DNA from: Candidatus Poseidoniales archaeon
GTDB taxonomy: Archaea; Thermoplasmatota; Poseidoniia; Poseidoniales; Poseidoniaceae
Direction of reading: 5' to 3'
NCBI GenBank assembly: GCA_012270265.1
Contig: JAAXIR010000079.1
Coordinates: forward strand, 1-6,539
Length of the DNA stretch: 6,539 bases
The notes beneath the pieces are model-generated. The model worked only from the letters and a program-made list of their open reading frames with translations. It made no database searches and was not told the DNA's origin. A program made the position numbers and the translations under genes. Each line of letters begins with the position of its first letter. Position 1 is the stretch's first letter. Shown here piece by piece: positions 1-5,501 of the stretch.

Positions 1-2
1 GC

Positions 3-359
3 CTATTCGGAACCAACGATGATGAGGCCCGAATCTCCAAGCGAGACCTGACCGAAGTTGAGGAGGTCATGGAAGAGGTTGTCGAAGACATTGTCGAGGC
101 TGAAACAGAAACGGCCACACTCCGGCCAGTTCGAGGCACACTGACTGCGTTGAATGTCGTTGCAAAGGAATCCGATGAAGAAGAGGCATCCGAAACCGCA
201 ACACTTCGACCGGTACAACGCCTGACTCCACTGACAACCCAACCGAAAGAAGTCAAGACGGCAAGCATCACTCCAGTACGGCAAATGGTACCAAAGAAAC
301 AACGCGGACCACCTCCAAGTTCAAAGAAGGGCGAGAAGCCATCTTCTGATGAATCTTGA
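3..359 (+). CDS. C-terminal end of an unrecognised acidic protein (5' truncated by window edge)
   Basis: The reading frame is open from the left edge (first complete codon at 3) to the TGA at 357-359, so this is the last 118 or so residues of a longer protein; an internal ATG at 69 is probably not the start. I do not recognise the family. The first part is strongly acidic and probably helical (EVEEVMEEVVEDIVEAE). It is followed by a low-complexity region with three related peptides: TATLRPVRG (nt 111-137), TATLRPVQR (195-221) and TASITPVRQ (258-284). The extreme C-terminus is basic and rich in Pro, Ser and Lys (KKQRGPPPSSKKGEK). There are no membrane segments, so a disordered cytoplasmic tail that binds a partner through its repeated motif is plausible, but this is inference. 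The next gene starts 49 nt downstream on the same strand and appears to have its own promoter. Confidence 0.7.
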   Translation, partial: LFGTNDDEARISKRDLTEVEEVMEEVVEDIVEAETETATLRPVRGTLTALNVVAKESDEEEASETATLRPVQRLTPLTTQPKEVKTASITPVRQMVPKKQRGPPPSSKKGEKPSSDES

Positions 360-378
360 TTGGACATCTATGCGTCTG

Positions 379-389
379 TTTGATAATTC
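379..389 (+). promoter_or_regulatory. Candidate archaeal TATA box for the TSP3-repeat gene
   Basis: An AT-rich TTTGATAATTC stands out in an otherwise mixed 49-nt intergenic gap. Its centre lies about 25 nt before the ATG at 409, the distance expected between an archaeal TATA box and a transcription start. The mRNA would therefore begin at or within a few bases of the start codon. No Shine-Dalgarno-like sequence precedes the ATG (gtcgctaggct), which fits a leaderless transcript. I see no clear purine-rich BRE upstream of the box. Confidence 0.35.
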
Positions 390-408
390 CGAACGGTGTC
401 GCTAGGCT

Positions 409-2802
409 ATGCGAACCACGGCCAGTATCGTTCTGTGCTTGCTCCTGACACACCTTCTCCTTCCGATGGTGCCTGTATCAGCCAATCTTGTTGATGCTGG
501 TCAGACCGAAAGTATGAGTGAAAAAGTCGTTGCTTGGGAACAGATGAACGATGGTAAAGTCCTGATGGTCACCGGTAGCGGTATGTTGAGTGTCAACAAC
601 TTTGAAGCGGGTACACACTCGGTTGTATGGGAACTCGATCTCAACGTCACTGCCAACGCTGCAACCATCGATGATGGTGAGAACTTGGTCGCCATCGCCC
701 ACAACTCTGGTGTCGTCATCGTTCAAATGCAACAACAAGTCATCATGCAATATCTCAACACCAGCAACCCTGTGAACGCTGTTGATTGGGACAACGATGG
801 CGACATGTGGCTTGGGTACTTTGCTGGACAGCGCCGGGCCGATGAGTGGTCCGGTGGAGTTCCATCAGGCATCTCGACCAACGCTCACTCGGGGGGAATG
901 AACACCATGCTCATCACTCCAACAGGAGAAATCCTGACTGGAGGTTACGATAATCGTGTAAAAATCACGTCCAACGCAGGAACACTCATTCAGCAATTAA
1001 CCGATATGACCTCAGCGGTGAATGTAATCGCTTTGGATGCTGATGGCCGTTTGTTGGTTGGTACGGCTGGCGGTGACTTCTATCGTTACAATCTAAGCGA
1101 CTACACTTACGAAGTGATGACGCTCTCTTCTCCAGCACAAATCGTTTATCTCAAGCAAATGGACTTTGCAACCTATCATGTCGGTACACAATCCGGCGAA
1201 ATCATCGAAGTATCCACAACGGCATTCACAGAAGGAAACACCTACGATACGAGTGGAAAGGTCATCGGTTCTCTGAAAGGATCCAATGGTGAAATCTACA
1301 TCATTTCTGGATTCTCTTCCTCGACTCGCGTCCATCTCTTCGACATTGACAGTGACGGTGACGGTGTGACGGATGCGTTGGATGCGTTCCCGAGCGATCC
1401 AACCGAAACGATGGACAGCGATGGCGATGGTGTTGGTGACAACACGGATGAGTTCCCAAATTCTGCTGATGAATCCGTCGATTCAGACGGTGATGGCGTT
1501 GGTGACAACACCGACATGTTCCCTTCAAACGGTGACCAAACCATCGATTCAGATGGTGACGGGTACGGAGACAACAGCGATGGTGTTGATGGCGATGCCT
1601 ATCCTCAAGATGCTTCACAATGGGCCGATACAGACAGAGATGGTTACGGAGACAACCCATCGGGAACGACACCGGATGGCTGTCCAACCGTCAACGGCTT
1701 CTCAACAGAAGACCGCTATGGTTGTCCTGACGGTGATTTGGACGGCTATTCCGATCCCGATGAGAACTGGACCGCAGTTCAAGGAGCCGATGCTCTACCA
1801 TCCGATGGAACCCAGTGGGTCGATGGCGATGGTGATGGGTACGGAGACAATGCGCTTGGAACCAACCCGGACAAGTGTCCAACCAAGGCCGGTACATCGA
1901 CACGTGCTTGGCTCCCTGACCCAGAGAACCCACAACAAAACACAGAACTTCCTTCGCATGGATGCGAAGACAAAGATGGTGATGGATGGGCCGATGCTTC
2001 TGAATCCAACGGCATGGATGAGTTCCCTGATGAGCATCTCGACATCGATCGAGATGGTGTTGGTGCCAACGCCGATTACAACGACGATGATGCTCGTGTC
2101 CAAACCGAGCAAGATCACTGCAACCTTGACTTCACTGACGTTCGTGACGTTTGCCAGGGATGGAGAACGCCTGCATATGTTCAGTACGTTGCTGATCAAA
2201 TCGCTGCAAACGAAACTGCGTTGAGCTTCAGCGCCTGGAATACGAGCGATACAACATCGACAACATCGGACAAAGCATGGTATCAAAGTGAAGCCATGAC
2301 CGATGCGCTCGTCTATGGAGGGGCCATCTTCGGTGGACTCACGGTTGTTATCATCGTCGTTGGCATGATCATGTCTCGACGCAAGGTTGCTACGGTCAAG
2401 AAGGAGTATGGCGGAGCGTTGCCAAGTTCAGCGGCTATGGATGAAGCACTTGAAGGAACAGCAGGCTCCTCTGCAATGGGTGGTGTTGAATCCGATTCGT
2501 TGTGGGATGATGATGTCAAACCACTGGAAATGGATCAAAAGGAAGAATCCGGATTTGAGGATGAAGCGATGGATGAATCCACATCCTCAGAGGAGATATT
2601 CTCTGACGATGAATCGATTGAGTCAATTGCTTCCATGGGCGCTGAACCTGAACCTGTTGCTGAGGAAGCTGCTCCAGCACCTGCTCAAGAAGCACCAGCA
2701 GAAGCACCACCGCTTCCTGCTTCAGGTCTTCCAGAAGGCTGGACCATGGACCAATGGAAATGGTACGGTCACGAGTATCTTGCCAAGTATGGCAACGAGT
2801 AA
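409..2802 (+). CDS. Secreted, membrane-anchored protein with beta-propeller-like domain and thrombospondin type-3 calcium-binding repeats
   Basis: This is a 797-residue surface protein. Residues 1-25 form a signal peptide with a hydrophobic core and a likely cleavage after VSA. Residues of about 27-311 contain recurrent beta-strand units such as GRLLVGTAGGDFYRYNL, suggesting a WD40/quinoprotein-type propeller. Residues 312-562 carry nine Asp-rich loops of the DxDxDGxGD type (thrombospondin type-3 repeats), which bind calcium in known families. Residues 633-655 form one membrane helix followed by SRRK, so the first 630 residues face outside and the last 140 face the cytoplasm. That tail is acidic, then Ala/Pro-rich, and ends in GLPEGWTMDQWKWYGHEYL. 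Six N-glycosylation sequons (NVT, NTS, NLS, NWT, NET, NTS) lie in the outer part. ATG 409 is chosen because the signal peptide begins there. The exact role is unknown; adhesion, sensing or surface binding are possible. Confidence 0.9.
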   Translation: MRTTASIVLCLLLTHLLLPMVPVSANLVDAGQTESMSEKVVAWEQMNDGKVLMVTGSGMLSVNNFEAGTHSVVWELDLNVTANAATIDDGENLVAIAHNSGVVIVQMQQQVIMQYLNTSNPVNAVDWDNDGDMWLGYFAGQRRADEWSGGVPSGISTNAHSGGMNTMLITPTGEILTGGYDNRVKITSNAGTLIQQLTDMTSAVNVIALDADGRLLVGTAGGDFYRYNLSDYTYEVMTLSSPAQIVYLKQMDFATYHVGTQSGEIIEVSTTAFTEGNTYDTSGKVIGSLKGSNGEIYIISGFSSSTRVHLFDIDSDGDGVTDALDAFPSDPTETMDSDGDGVGDNTDEFPNSADESVDSDGDGVGDNTDMFPSNGDQTIDSDGDGYGDNSDGVDGDAYPQDASQWADTDRDGYGDNPSGTTPDGCPTVNGFSTEDRYGCPDGDLDGYSDPDENWTAVQGADALPSDGTQWVDGDGDGYGDNALGTNPDKCPTKAGTSTRAWLPDPENPQQNTELPSHGCEDKDGDGWADASESNGMDEFPDEHLDIDRDGVGANADYNDDDARVQTEQDHCNLDFTDVRDVCQGWRTPAYVQYVADQIAANETALSFSAWNTSDTTSTTSDKAWYQSEAMTDALVYGGAIFGGLTVVIIVVGMIMSRRKVATVKKEYGGALPSSAAMDEALEGTAGSSAMGGVESDSLWDDDVKPLEMDQKEESGFEDEAMDESTSSEEIFSDDESIESIASMGAEPEPVAEEAAPAPAQEAPAEAPPLPASGLPEGWTMDQWKWYGHEYLAKYGNE
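1342..2094 (+). repeat. Nine thrombospondin type-3-like calcium-binding repeats inside the surface protein
   Basis: Nine Asp-rich loops are visible in the translation: DIDSDGDGVTD, MDSDGDGVGDN, VDSDGDGVGDN, IDSDGDGYGDN, ADTDRDGYGDN, DGDLDGYSD, VDGDGDGYGDN, EDKDGDGWAD and DIDRDGVGAN. The first four are spaced exactly 22 codons (66 nt) apart, with Asp at residues 314, 336, 358 and 380. Later units are longer and carry Cys residues (PDGCP, YGCPDG, PDKCP, HGCED) that could pair as disulfides. The DNA shows the same periodicity, for example nearly the same gatggtga.gggtacggagacaa string near 1551 and 1829. The regular front units suggest more recent duplication than the divergent rear ones. Confidence 0.9.
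2725..2799 (+). other. Short Trp/Tyr-rich cytoplasmic C-terminal motif
   Basis: The last 25 residues (773-797) include GWTMDQWKWYGHEYLAKYG. They are separated from the membrane helix by about 115 residues of acidic and then Ala/Pro-rich linker. A compact aromatic motif at the end of a disordered tail usually means a small folded or docking element. From memory, similar W-T-x-x-Q-W-x-x-Y-G endings recur in membrane proteins of Marine Group II archaea; I could not verify this here. Its function is unknown to me. Confidence 0.5.
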
Positions 2803-3057
2803 TCAGCGCCAAACAATCGGTAGACTTGAACGAAGTTCACCGAGTTCATTCCCAGTATAGATGGGTCTTCCATCCTCTTTGAGAACGTTCATGATAAGCC
2901 AGAGAACAGCATTCCAGGATCTGTTTTCTGCAAACAATTCGACTTCACCAGCCGTTGCTGCAATGAGCAGTTTGGCCTCATCGGTTGAATCATCAAACAT
3001 GGCTCGAATGAGTTGTTTGGTCGTGAACATATAGCCAGATGGGCGCCATGCCATCAT
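2803..3057 (-). CDS. Small protein resembling a truncated, catalytically degenerate PIN (VapC-like) domain
   Basis: The 84-residue product is not firmly recognised. ATG 3057 is preferred because GAGGTGA (3063-3069) lies 5 nt upstream; a GTG at 3066 in the same frame sits inside that site and would add three residues. The segment TTKQLIRAMF, followed by DEAKLLIAATAGEVELFAENRSW, resembles the opening of VapC-type PIN domains (DxNVLIRAxx, then AxxLLxxAxxGEVELVxP, then a conserved Glu). Here the expected Asp is Thr12 and the expected Glu is Asn49, and the usual second half with further Asp residues is absent (PIN toxins are about 130 residues). If homologous, it cannot be an active RNase of the classical type. 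The gene directly follows an RHH gene with only 10 nt between stop and ATG. This is the usual antitoxin-toxin order, which supports a VapBC-derived pair. An unrelated small helical protein remains possible. Confidence 0.6.
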   Translation of the reverse strand: MMAWRPSGYMFTTKQLIRAMFDDSTDEAKLLIAATAGEVELFAENRSWNAVLWLIMNVLKEDGRPIYTGNELGELRSSLPIVWR

Positions 3058-3062
3058 GTCGT

Positions 3063-3069
3063 TCACCTC
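3063..3069 (-). promoter_or_regulatory. Shine-Dalgarno site deciding the start of the 84-residue protein
   Basis: On the minus strand this reads GAGGTGA, complementary to a typical archaeal 16S 3' end, and lies 5 nt before ATG 3057. It overlaps the TGA stop of the RHH gene (3068-3070), so translation of the second gene is probably coupled to the first. It also contains the in-frame GTG at 3066, making that GTG an unlikely start. Confidence 0.6.
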
Positions 3070-3310
3070 AGACCTCGAATGGAGCCATATTCAATCGGCT
3101 CACAAGGTGGTCAACGTTGACATCTGCAACACGTTGCAAGTGTGCTTGCAAGGTGTCGAGTTCACCACGCATCCGAGCCATCTTGTGAGCTCGAATTAGG
3201 TCCTCAAGAAGCGTATTCACGCTCTTATGGCCACTCACCGTGCGCATGGTATTCAATTGTCTTCGTACTTCGTAACTTACACTTACCGAGGTCATTCCTT
3301 CTCCAGTCAT
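3068..3310 (-). CDS. Small ribbon-helix-helix DNA-binding protein (VapB-like antitoxin or repressor)
   Basis: The product is 80 residues from ATG 3310, or 75 from ATG 3295. The second start has GGAG 5 nt upstream and would begin MTSVSVSYEV, where ribbon-helix-helix proteins usually start; both remain possible. The pattern is an alternating beta strand (TSVSVSYEV), helix A (RRQLNTMRT), the Gly-x-x-Ser turn (SGHKS) and helix B (VNTLLEDLIRAHK). This is the fold of MetJ/Arc-type dimeric repressors and VapB antitoxins. A further amphipathic helix (ARMRGELDTLQAHLQRVADV) follows and could be the partner-binding part. The gene is immediately followed by the 84-residue protein, with 10 nt between the two. 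Such pairs normally bind their own promoter, and repeated GCGCGA elements lie in the upstream gap. I am confident in the fold, less so in the antitoxin role. Confidence 0.75.
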   Translation of the reverse strand: MTGEGMTSVSVSYEVRRQLNTMRTVSGHKSVNTLLEDLIRAHKMARMRGELDTLQAHLQRVADVNVDHLVSRLNMAPFEV

Positions 3311-3393
3311 TTGTGCATCCCAGTGGCAAATGATTCCCTTCCCTACTTAACCCAACCGCGCGAACGAAAGGAGCGCGAGTTGATTTTCAGACC
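3311..3393 (-). promoter_or_regulatory. Intergenic gap with GC-rich repeat and candidate promoter for the RHH operon
   Basis: This 83-nt gap lies between the parA stop and the RHH start. CGCGC (3357-3361) and GCGCG (3373-3377) could form a 5-bp stem with an 11-nt loop on either strand. The same stretch also contains GCGCGA twice in direct orientation, 15 bp apart (3358-3363 and 3373-3378). On the minus strand a weak TATA-like TTAAGTA (3344-3350) lies downstream of these, 35-40 nt before ATG 3310. The repeat could therefore be an operator just upstream of the promoter, or a weak terminator for parA; no T-run follows the stem, which argues against the latter. Confidence 0.3.
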
Positions 3394-4350
3394 CTATCGG
3401 CGATTCGAGAGCAGTTTTGGATGCTCTTTGACACCGAATTCTCGTCGCATCTCTTGGACTCGATTGTGGAACTCCTTGGCGAGGGTCCAGTATTCGAGTG
3501 AACCTGCTCCAGCACCACTGGCTCGTGGTTCGTTGAGCAGCACAGTTGGTGCTCCGCTCCACGGTGCTTCAGCGACCTTGACCAAACGTCGAATGGTCGT
3601 GTTGAACACCTTGTTCGGAATCTTTCGAGACACTTCGGTACAAACATGGCGACTGAGTTTTGATCGAGCATCAACCATGGTCATCGCAACACCGAAGATC
3701 TTCAGATTTCGATTGATACGCTTCTGAATCATCTTGATTGAGTTCATCAACATACTAAATCCTTCAAGCGCATAGTATTCTGCTTGAACAGGAACCATGA
3801 CCCAATTCGCTGCACACATGGCGTTGATGGAGAGCAACCCAAGGGATGGAGGCGTATCGATGATGATGTAATCGAATTCATCAATGATGGATTCAAGACC
3901 CTCTCGAAGTCGTGTCTCGCGTCCAATCTTGTGCGACAATTCAATCTCAGCGCCTGAGAGGTGAATGTCGCTTGGAAGCAACCAGAGATTCTTGATTTCA
4001 AGATTCTTTGGAGGTTTCTTGCCTTGTCGAAGAATGTAGGCTTTCTGCATCGCATCGCTTAGTTCGCGTGGCGTCAAGAGGTACTCTTCCATGAGTGGCA
4101 TTGGCTCACCGGAATCGTTGGCGAGAACATCGTAAGCAGTCTTTCGAATGTTTTTCTTTTCAACACCGAACGATGTTGCACAGTTTCCTTGAGGATCAAG
4201 GTCAACGAGTAGAACCTTTGCAGGAGGAACACCTTGCTTTCGCGAACCCTTCGCAAGTGCAGCAGCAAGATTGACCGCTGTCGTGGTCTTTGCACAACCA
4301 CCTTTCTGGTTGGCAACGGCGATGACCATTTTGTAAGGATTCATCGTCAT
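3394..4350 (-). CDS. ParA/Soj-family Walker-type ATPase
   Basis: The 318-residue product is a ParA/Soj ATPase, a family that forms ATP-dependent dimers on DNA to position chromosomes, plasmids or protein complexes. The deviant Walker A is at residues 16-23 (KGGCAKTT) with signature Lys16 and catalytic Lys21. Walker A' is VLLVDLDPQGN (46-56) and Walker B YIIIDTPPSLG (161-171). The family-typical QAEYYALEG (189-197) and ASGAGAGSLEYWTLAKEF (277-294) are also present. It is longer than typical Soj (about 250-260) through short insertions near residues 34-44 and 85-116 and a basic C-terminal tail. ATG 4350 is favoured by GAGG (4360-4363) 9 nt upstream; ATG 4344 is possible. No ParB or HTH partner lies beside it; the neighbours are a MoxR ATPase upstream and an RHH protein downstream. 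The RHH protein could in principle act as a ParB substitute, as in some plasmid systems, but its own pairing with a toxin-like gene fits better. Confidence 0.92.
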   Translation of the reverse strand: MTMNPYKMVIAVANQKGGCAKTTTAVNLAAALAKGSRKQGVPPAKVLLVDLDPQGNCATSFGVEKKNIRKTAYDVLANDSGEPMPLMEEYLLTPRELSDAMQKAYILRQGKKPPKNLEIKNLWLLPSDIHLSGAEIELSHKIGRETRLREGLESIIDEFDYIIIDTPPSLGLLSINAMCAANWVMVPVQAEYYALEGFSMLMNSIKMIQKRINRNLKIFGVAMTMVDARSKLSRHVCTEVSRKIPNKVFNTTIRRLVKVAEAPWSGAPTVLLNEPRASGAGAGSLEYWTLAKEFHNRVQEMRREFGVKEHPKLLSNRR

Positions 4351-4373
4351 TTCAGGCCGCCTCGTGAATAACC

Positions 4374-4388
4374 ACAGGTGTCACCTGT
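4374..4388. promoter_or_regulatory. Perfect 7-bp palindrome upstream of parA (candidate operator or partition site)
   Basis: ACAGGTG and CACCTGT flank a single T, giving a perfect 15-bp inverted repeat in the 70-nt gap between the moxR stop and the parA ATG, 24 nt before the start codon. A one-base centre is poor for an RNA hairpin and neither side has a usable T-run for a minus-strand terminator. A protein-binding site for a dimer (autoregulator, or a centromere-like site) fits better. No second copy was noticed in the window. Confidence 0.45.
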
Positions 4389-4420
4389 TTTGAACTTCGG
4401 CATGAATTCGAGGTTCATAC

Positions 4421-5422
4421 TCAGGAAATCACAGGGACTGGAACTTCCGAGAGAATCTTTCGAACGATGTGCATACCTGTGATTCCTCGAATCTTGGCTT
4501 CTGGCTTCATGACGATACGGTGGCTGATGATCTGCAAAGCAATGCCCTTGATGTCATCAGGAATGACGTAGTTTCGGCCAGCGAGGGCTGAAGCTGCACG
4601 TCCTGTCTTGAACATATACTGGGAGGCACGAGTCGAAGCACCGTTGACAACACGGTGGTCCTCACGGGTTCGCTGAACGATTTCAACGATGTAGGCAAGA
4701 ATGGCTGGATCGACGTGAACGGTCTCGAGTGCCTTTTGCATAGCAACGACCTTCTTTGGCGAGGTGATTTGTTCAACATCGTGTTGGTCCTTTCCACGCA
4801 ACTTTCGTCGAGCGAGAATGGCCTTCTCTTCAGCACGGTCTGGGTAGCCCATGCTCATCTTCATGAGGAAACGGTCCATTTGCGCTTCAGGAAGCGGGTA
4901 GGTTCCTTCTTGTTCGATTGGGTTTTGTGTCGCCAAAACAACGAACGGAGCAGGGAGTTTGTGGGTAATACCTTCGATGGTAACTTGCTTCTCTTCCATC
5001 GCTTCAAGCAAAGCAGCTTGGGTCTTTGGAGGAGCACGGTTGATTTCGTCAGCAAGAAGAATGTTGGAGAAAAGAGGACCAGCACGGAGTTTGAATTCTC
5101 CAGACTTCTGGTCGTACATGTAGGTCCCCATGATGTCGGATGGCAGCAAGTCAGGTGTGAATTGAACACGCTTGAACTTACATCCAAGGGCTCGAGCAAA
5201 AGTGTTAGCAAGCAAGGTCTTTGCAAGTCCAGGGAAATCTTCCAACAACATGTTTCCGTTGGAGAGAATCCCTACGGTGACACGTCGTAGATTCTCGTTC
5301 TTTCCGATGATAACTTTGCTTACTTCATTCATCAATCCGTTGGAGATATCAGCAACGGTTCGAATCAGGTCTTGTGTTCGGGCGTCTCCACCCATGTTTC
5401 CTTGCGAAAATCCAGCATCCAT
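4421..5422 (-). CDS. MoxR-family AAA+ ATPase
   Basis: The 333-residue product has full MoxR length and is a cytoplasmic AAA+ ATPase. Members act as chaperones that activate or assemble partner proteins, often with VWA-domain proteins. Motifs in order: a P-loop in the form LLEDFPGLAKT (59-69) with Lys68 and Thr69; Walker B ILLADEINRAPP (121-132) with Asp125-Glu126; sensor 1 region LATQNPIEQEGTYPLPEAQ (163-181) with Asn167; MDRF (182-185) with Arg184 as a likely trans-acting arginine; and GASTRA (261-266) with the sensor 2 Arg265. The helical lid follows to the C-terminus. ATG 5422 is supported by AGGTGA 6 nt upstream. The usual DUF58 or VWA genes do not follow; instead a ParA gene lies 70 nt downstream on the same strand. 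The first 18 residues are Gly/Asn-rich and probably disordered. The substrate cannot be inferred from this window. Confidence 0.95.
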   Translation of the reverse strand: MDAGFSQGNMGGDARTQDLIRTVADISNGLMNEVSKVIIGKNENLRRVTVGILSNGNMLLEDFPGLAKTLLANTFARALGCKFKRVQFTPDLLPSDIMGTYMYDQKSGEFKLRAGPLFSNILLADEINRAPPKTQAALLEAMEEKQVTIEGITHKLPAPFVVLATQNPIEQEGTYPLPEAQMDRFLMKMSMGYPDRAEEKAILARRKLRGKDQHDVEQITSPKKVVAMQKALETVHVDPAILAYIVEIVQRTREDHRVVNGASTRASQYMFKTGRAASALAGRNYVIPDDIKGIALQIISHRIVMKPEAKIRGITGMHIVRKILSEVPVPVIS

Positions 5423-5501
5423 GGTCGTTCACCTTTGGTTACAAGTAGCAAACCGCATGACATGATACTTGAATGTATGCCGTTCATACGTCGAACAAGC
5501 A
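5423..5501 (-). promoter_or_regulatory. Gap between aIF5B and moxR with ribosome binding site and possible promoter
   Basis: The 79-nt gap carries AAAGGTGA (5429-5436), a good Shine-Dalgarno 6 nt before the moxR ATG. Farther upstream, an AT-rich CATACATTCAAGTATC stretch (5464-5479) could hold a TATA box that would give a leader of about 25 nt including that site. A GTATG/CATAC inverted repeat (5475-5479 and 5485-5489) lies beside it. The promoter is a guess; read-through from the aIF5B gene is equally possible. No terminator is evident. Confidence 0.3.

Noticed and set aside
1373..2224. 283-codon open frame on the plus strand inside the TSP3 gene
   Set aside because: It is a shifted frame of the Asp-rich repeats; the GAT/GGT-rich DNA avoids stops in other frames. 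The product has no recognisable domain.
3064..3066. GTG start for the small PIN-like gene
   Set aside because: The GTG lies inside the GAGGTGA ribosome-binding site that is correctly spaced for the ATG at 3057.
4374..4388. Palindrome as a rho-independent-type terminator of moxR
   Set aside because: The centre is one base and no T-run follows in the direction of moxR transcription, so an operator-like site is the better reading.
4655..5290. 211-codon plus-strand frame opposite moxR
   Set aside because: It is antisense to a strongly supported AAA+ gene with all motifs intact; the translation has no family resemblance.
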